Positions 22,324 to 25,683 of a DNA stretch of 25,683 bases are shown piece by piece (position 1 is the stretch's first letter; every line of letters starts with the position of its first letter). Made by a program: the position numbers and the translations under genes. Under the pieces are notes generated by a model, which did no database searches, was not told the DNA's origin, and worked only from the letters and a program-made list of their open reading frames with translations. Source of the DNA: Ruminococcaceae bacterium UBA1320 (lineage in GTDB: Bacteria; Bacillota; Clostridia; Oscillospirales; Ethanoligenentaceae); contig DBTI01000169.1 in NCBI GenBank assembly GCA_002306975.1, positions 1 through 25,683 on the forward strand, written 5' to 3'.

Positions 22324-22418
22324 AAAAAAATAAGGTGGAAAGCCTAAAAAGGCTTCCCACCCAAGAAGCTGATTCTTGAAAACGACCGAAGTCGCCCAAC
22401 CGATCAATAAACAATATT
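22324..22418 (-). promoter_or_regulatory. Structured leader with intrinsic terminator, candidate riboswitch
   Basis: In transcript order the leader contains CGAC-UUCG-GUCG (22383-22394), CAAGAA-UCAGC-UUCUUG (22362-22378), then GGTGGGAAGCC-x-GGCTTTCCACC (22334-22361), followed by a run of seven T (22324-22330). The last hairpin is a terminator only 15 bases before the antiporter start. An alternative pairing between GCTTC and GAAGC would break it, a plausible antiterminator. The pattern suggests ion- or metabolite-controlled attenuation; no named class was confirmed. Confidence 0.6.
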
Positions 22419-22424
22419 GCAATC

Positions 22425-22453
22425 ATTATAACATGGATTAAATATAACTGTAA
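22425..22453 (-). promoter_or_regulatory. Promoter of the antiporter leader
   Basis: On the minus strand TTACAG (22448-22453), a 17-base spacer and TATAAT (22425-22430). Transcription would begin around 22418, giving a leader of about 110 bases before the start codon. Confidence 0.8.
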
Positions 22454-22495
22454 GTATTTTTACCACACTTAATCGATCATATTCAAAGCAGCTTC

Positions 22496-22672
22496 TTACT
22501 GAGACATGTTTTTGTTGTCTGGAATGCGCCCTCATAAGCGTACCAGTTTCATCCTCCATTACAAACGGATATTCTTTTCCGTATAGTTCTCATTGAATAT
22601 AAAAATATGCTTTGATTCGTCATCCGACAGCGTAATTGGATTGCCATTTTTAATAGCCAATTGAGTTGGCGT
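22496..22672 (-). pseudogene. Decayed coding fragment with a frameshift
   Basis: On the minus strand one frame reads TPTQLAIKNGNPITLSDDE then ESKHIFIFNENYTEKN and stops at 22559-22561. The next frame continues as EYPFVMEDETGTLMRAHSRQ. Joined, this looks like part of one protein interrupted by a frameshift. I do not recognise the family. No start codon or ribosome binding site is present. Confidence 0.3.
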
Positions 22673-22745
22673 AGATCAATTTTTACCCACGCTATGCTCA
22701 AATTATGCCCCAGCGGTGACATTCCAAAAGAATTACAAATGACAT

Positions 22746-22844
22746 TTGCAAAAATGGAGTAAAATTGCAGATATATTAACGTGGATTGGACGAATTTTTG
22801 GAATTATCGCTGCAATAATTATCATCGTAGGGCTTTTAAAATAA
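22746..22844 (+). pseudogene. Membrane-helix tail, gene remnant or very small ORF
   Basis: Thirty-two codons from a TTG at 22746 read LQKWSKIADILTWIGRIFG followed by a hydrophobic helix and GLLK, ending at 22842-22844. The frame is closed by a TGA at 22740 and there is no ribosome binding site, so this is more likely the end of a lost gene than an active ORF. A perfect terminator follows 10 bases later. Confidence 0.35.
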
Positions 22845-22853
22845 TACACATTA

Positions 22854-22900
22854 GCAAAACAACCTTACAGCCCCGTATATGAGCTGTAAGGTTGTTTTGC
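22854..22900. terminator. Perfect 18-bp hairpin terminator
   Basis: GCAAAACAACCTTACAGC (22854-22871) and GCTGTAAGGTTGTTTTGC (22883-22900) pair perfectly around an 11-base loop. The second arm carries TTGTTTTG on the plus strand. It is the strongest inverted repeat in this gene-poor stretch and ends the membrane-tail remnant. Confidence 0.8.
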
Positions 22901-22929
22901 ATCCCAATATTTAGGATGAGGTTTGCATA

Positions 22930-23106
22930 GTGGAAGCGAACCAAGAAGAATTTATAGGGTGTCCACGTATTGAAACGGTCGATTATGGAGAAATTAAGCC
23001 TTCTGAATTGCCAGTCGTTCGACTTGAAAACCAAAATCCACTGGAATGTACATATTGTGTTGGTAAGCAAACACTTAAAGAAAATTACGTCGGACAGAAA
23101 GCATAA
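22930..23106 (+). CDS. Hypothetical 58-residue protein
   Basis: A GTG at 22930 preceded by GATGAGG eight bases upstream opens 58 codons: MEANQEEFIGCPRIETVDYG, then EIKPSELPVVRLENQNPLEC, with a CxxC near the end (CTYCVGKQ), and a TAA at 23104-23106. I do not recognise the family. The CxxC pair and acidic character suggest a small soluble protein. The surrounding DNA is decayed, so it might be a fragment. It converges on the helicase gene at 23174. Confidence 0.4.
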   Translation: MEANQEEFIGCPRIETVDYGEIKPSELPVVRLENQNPLECTYCVGKQTLKENYVGQKA

Positions 23107-23173
23107 TTTCAATAATTCCTTGTAGTGTAGCATTAAACATGCTTTATTTAATTCACACTTCACAAAACGCTTT

Positions 23174-25683
23174 TTATTTGGATAGGATGCCCATGTGGTT
23201 TGTAATAATGTCAATTGCTACGGGTCTCGCAAATTTTAAGTACAGGTCGCTGATGTGAATTGTCGCTATATCTTCTTCCGGAGTTGCCCACATTGCTGGA
23301 TAAATATCTAAGCATTTTTTACACTCAGCAGATTGAAGCACATATTCTTCTCGCTCATTATAAGAAACCTCTATTCCATACTCCCCCAGAATTCTTGTCA
23401 GAGGTTCAACAAGTGCGCTTTTTTCATTAAAAGACAAGGTATCTCTGACTTTACCGTTAATGCCCCATTCAAGCAATTGCCTTGCAGAAAAACGGTCTAA
23501 TATGCCATGATACATTTGATTCCGGTAATGCTTCAAGCAGTTCTGGCAGGCACTATCGCAGTTACAGTTTCCGAGAAACTGCCATGTTTTTCGCAGAAGT
23601 TTCGGAACCTCAGTGGCCATACGGGATGAATAACCGGCACCGCTTGATAGGCTATCATAGAGATATATGTCTATAAATACTCCAAGTTCGTTCTCCCTGA
23701 TTCTATAGCCGGTAACCAATTCTGTAAATTCGATATCAAGCATTTGGCTTGCTTGCAGCCGAATTGCCTCAGCAAGTGAACGAGAGGCTCTGATTAACCA
23801 TAAATTGTTGTCTTTTTTTACATTTACTTTTGAGCCATCCAATGAAATCTCCAAAACAAGCATGTCGGTTACAAAATCAAACCCCAAAATATAATTTTGC
23901 GCATTGGGATGTTTACAGTTAGCGTTGTATTTTGTAATATAAGGGCGGCCGACTTTACTTTTTCCGTTTTCAAAAACGGATTTATCGTTTCCGGGCATAG
24001 CTGCACCGCAATCTGGGCATATCATAAAACCGTTGTCATTACTGCCTCTATTCAGCATAATTATACGTTGGTTTTTCCGCGTTGCCATTCTGATATTGTT
24101 ACACTTAGGTATATTATTTAGTGTTTCAGAATCAGGCAGTGTAGAATAAAGTGGTTCGCTTGTCGTTGAATACGATTCATCAAGTTGAGTTACAGAAATG
24201 GATTTTCCATTTGCAGGTGCAAATCCCCAAGGACGCACCATAGGTAGCATATCTGAAAGATTCTTATTGCCGCAAAAAGGGCAGACATGTGTTTCGAGAT
24301 CATCATTCAGACCAAACCAACCGCAATTATTACAGGAGCACAGTCTTTTAACATAGTTCGTATCTTCCATAAAAGACTTTGCTGGTGTTTGGAAAGCACC
24401 TTTATGTCTCTCACTGCCATAATAATACAATCCGCCAATTTGATATGTATTCTTATCTACGACAATTGAACGGCCTGGTGCGTACTCACTAATAGCGACA
24501 TCAAGTCCGCGTTCTACCCGGTACTGTAGAACTCCACGTTCGTTTTCAATGTAAGTGCTGACGACATTTTTAGGGAAAGAATACGTTGGGATAACACCCT
24601 CCTCGTAAAGAGCATCAAGTAAAGGTTTACCTTCATTGTCACCATTTTCAGCATAAAGTTCAGGATGCTCCTGGCATTTATTTTCGAGTTTTTGAAGGCT
24701 GGTCAATAATGCCTGTGTAAAATCATTTCCACTGATACTGCACTCTTTAGGTAAGAGTTTGTCTGCTTCTTTTTTGAAAAATGCTTGTAAAAATGCCGAT
24801 AAGTTTGCGTATTCCTCTTCAAAAAATTTAATTGTCGGAATATCATCCATACTTGTGCCATGATGGAACAAATACTCCTGTAATGCCACTATGTTTAAGT
24901 GACGGTATAACAGTTTTTCACTCGAAATATCGATCCAGGGCTGCCTGGGTTCTCCCCGAACCATCGGTGACGGATCGTTAAAATAATATGTATCATGGGG
25001 GCCATCCTCACAGAATGTAACAATTGTGGAAAGACTGGCACCGCGACGTCCGGCACGTCCGGCTCTTTGCTGATAATTTTCACGCATAGGCGGTATATTT
25101 CTCAAACCAACCGCTACAAGAGAACCAATATCAATTCCGACTTCCATGGTTGTTGTACTGCTTAGGATATCAACCGGTGTCTCATCCTTATTAAGAAGAT
25201 CTTGAAACCGCATTTCATATTCTTCGGTACGCGACCACATAGCGTCACGCTGATCTTTATATGAAAGCTGCGCTGTATGCTCCTCCGTATCAATAACTCG
25301 GATTGGGGCACCACTAAGAGCCCCAATAACTGGGCCACGCCAGAAAGACATCGCTTCCATATCATTTTCATTAAGCTGCAGAATACTAGTACCACCACAT
25401 ACAGGACATTTCCCTTTGAGAGGGAATGCAAATTTTTCAGAGCATGTTGCGCACCTATACCAGCAATGGTTTATGTCAAAGCGAGGCTTAATTCGGTTCA
25501 AATCCAAATAATACTTCGATGTGTTGTCCCTACCGTTATCGAGAAAGAGATTTAATGCCTGCCTCCAAGTTAGTGCGTCACCGCTGCCCTTTTTCCATCC
25601 CATCGTTTTACTCATTTGCTGTGAAAAATCCCATTCTTTGCTTAGACCGTAACCACGAAACGCATGAACAGAAAACTCACGCA
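23174..25683 (-). CDS. SF2 helicase with zinc ribbons and C-terminal MZB/DUF1998, 5' end missing
   Basis: The frame is open to the window edge (upstream residues REFSVHAFRGYG), so the 5' part is outside. The visible 830 or so residues hold a zinc ribbon (C51, C55, C58, C70, C73 counted from an internal Met at 25615), the second helicase lobe with TTTMEVGIDI and the arginine-finger motif QQRAGRAGRRG, another zinc ribbon (CSCNNCGWFG, CPFCGN), CPDCGAAMPG, and a C-terminal MZB module (CDSACQNCLKHYRNQ). This resembles MrfA/YprA-like repair helicases and the DrmA-type helicases of DISARM defence. The N-terminal DEAD lobe cannot be checked. It is the last gene of its transcript in view. Confidence 0.82.
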   Translation of the reverse strand, partial: REFSVHAFRGYGLSKEWDFSQQMSKTMGWKKGSGDALTWRQALNLFLDNGRDNTSKYYLDLNRIKPRFDINHCWYRCATCSEKFAFPLKGKCPVCGGTSILQLNENDMEAMSFWRGPVIGALSGAPIRVIDTEEHTAQLSYKDQRDAMWSRTEEYEMRFQDLLNKDETPVDILSSTTTMEVGIDIGSLVAVGLRNIPPMRENYQQRAGRAGRRGASLSTIVTFCEDGPHDTYYFNDPSPMVRGEPRQPWIDISSEKLLYRHLNIVALQEYLFHHGTSMDDIPTIKFFEEEYANLSAFLQAFFKKEADKLLPKECSISGNDFTQALLTSLQKLENKCQEHPELYAENGDNEGKPLLDALYEEGVIPTYSFPKNVVSTYIENERGVLQYRVERGLDVAISEYAPGRSIVVDKNTYQIGGLYYYGSERHKGAFQTPAKSFMEDTNYVKRLCSCNNCGWFGLNDDLETHVCPFCGNKNLSDMLPMVRPWGFAPANGKSISVTQLDESYSTTSEPLYSTLPDSETLNNIPKCNNIRMATRKNQRIIMLNRGSNDNGFMICPDCGAAMPGNDKSVFENGKSKVGRPYITKYNANCKHPNAQNYILGFDFVTDMLVLEISLDGSKVNVKKDNNLWLIRASRSLAEAIRLQASQMLDIEFTELVTGYRIRENELGVFIDIYLYDSLSSGAGYSSRMATEVPKLLRKTWQFLGNCNCDSACQNCLKHYRNQMYHGILDRFSARQLLEWGINGKVRDTLSFNEKSALVEPLTRILGEYGIEVSYNEREEYVLQSAECKKCLDIYPAMWATPEEDIATIHISDLYLKFARPVAIDIITNHMGILSK

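Noticed and set aside
22310..22426. N-terminal extension of the antiporter ORF
   Set aside because: The extra 39 codons cover the leader hairpins and terminator, and AGGAG directly precedes the ATG at 22309.
22822..23214. 130-codon minus-strand ORF
   Set aside because: It spans a perfect terminator hairpin and overlaps the helicase 3' end, with no recognisable motif.

Overview
The window reads as chromosomal DNA of an anaerobic Gram-positive bacterium, most likely a clostridium of the Ruminococcaceae/Oscillospirales type. The clues are strong AGGAG-type ribosome binding sites, frequent TTG and GTG starts, TTGACA/TATAAT promoters, a small 2x[4Fe-4S]-type ferredoxin, a C_GCAxxG_C_C protein, Mrp and NifX-like Fe-S proteins, and many Cys-rich proteins. 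No rRNA, tRNA, CRISPR array or complete insertion sequence was found. The organism call is an inference from gene content and not a species identification.

Layout. (1) 1-267: no convincing gene, but six TGGGGGCA repeats partly phased at one DNA turn and a 12-bp inverted repeat. (2) 268-4920, minus strand: two metal/redox cofactor operons. One is merR, mrp, a C_GCAxxG_C_C protein and a NifX-like protein; the other is a flavin reductase, an ARMT1/DUF89 protein and ModD. (3) 5001-7404: an operon of ferredoxin, CcdA, TlpA and a methyltransferase, flanked by two gene fossils, an FAD-oxidoreductase N-terminus and a rhodanese C-terminus. (4) 7441-9519: a YeiH-type transporter divergent from a LysR regulator. 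(5) 9594-11218, minus strand: an arsR, UPF0718 permease, small thioredoxin operon behind a strong promoter with a perfect palindromic operator.

(6) 11328-21073 is the heart of the window: an island of about 10 kb that looks like a zinc-starvation regulon. Four inverted repeats of the form TGCRAATG-N5-CATTYGCA sit on four promoters. They control a fusion of a G3E GTPase-like domain with a UPF0718 permease, followed by its YcgQ-type partner and an L,D-transpeptidase; an operon of znuA, znuC, two znuB genes and a small zinc-ribbon protein; a YciC/ZigA-type G3E GTPase gene followed by zur; and an operon of three zinc-independent ribosomal proteins (S14, L33, L28). The expected logic is that low zinc releases Zur, the importer and metal-handling GTPases are made, and cysteine-free ribosomal proteins replace the zinc-binding forms and so free zinc.

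(7) 21140-22453, minus strand: a CPA2-type cation/proton antiporter behind a structured leader with an intrinsic terminator, a candidate riboswitch or attenuator. (8) 22454-23106: about 650 bases of decayed coding sequence, a strong terminator and a small ORF of unknown function. (9) 23174-25683, minus strand: the C-terminal part of a large SF2 helicase with zinc ribbons and a C-terminal MZB/DUF1998 module. Its 5' end lies outside the window, and it may belong to a defence or DNA-repair locus.
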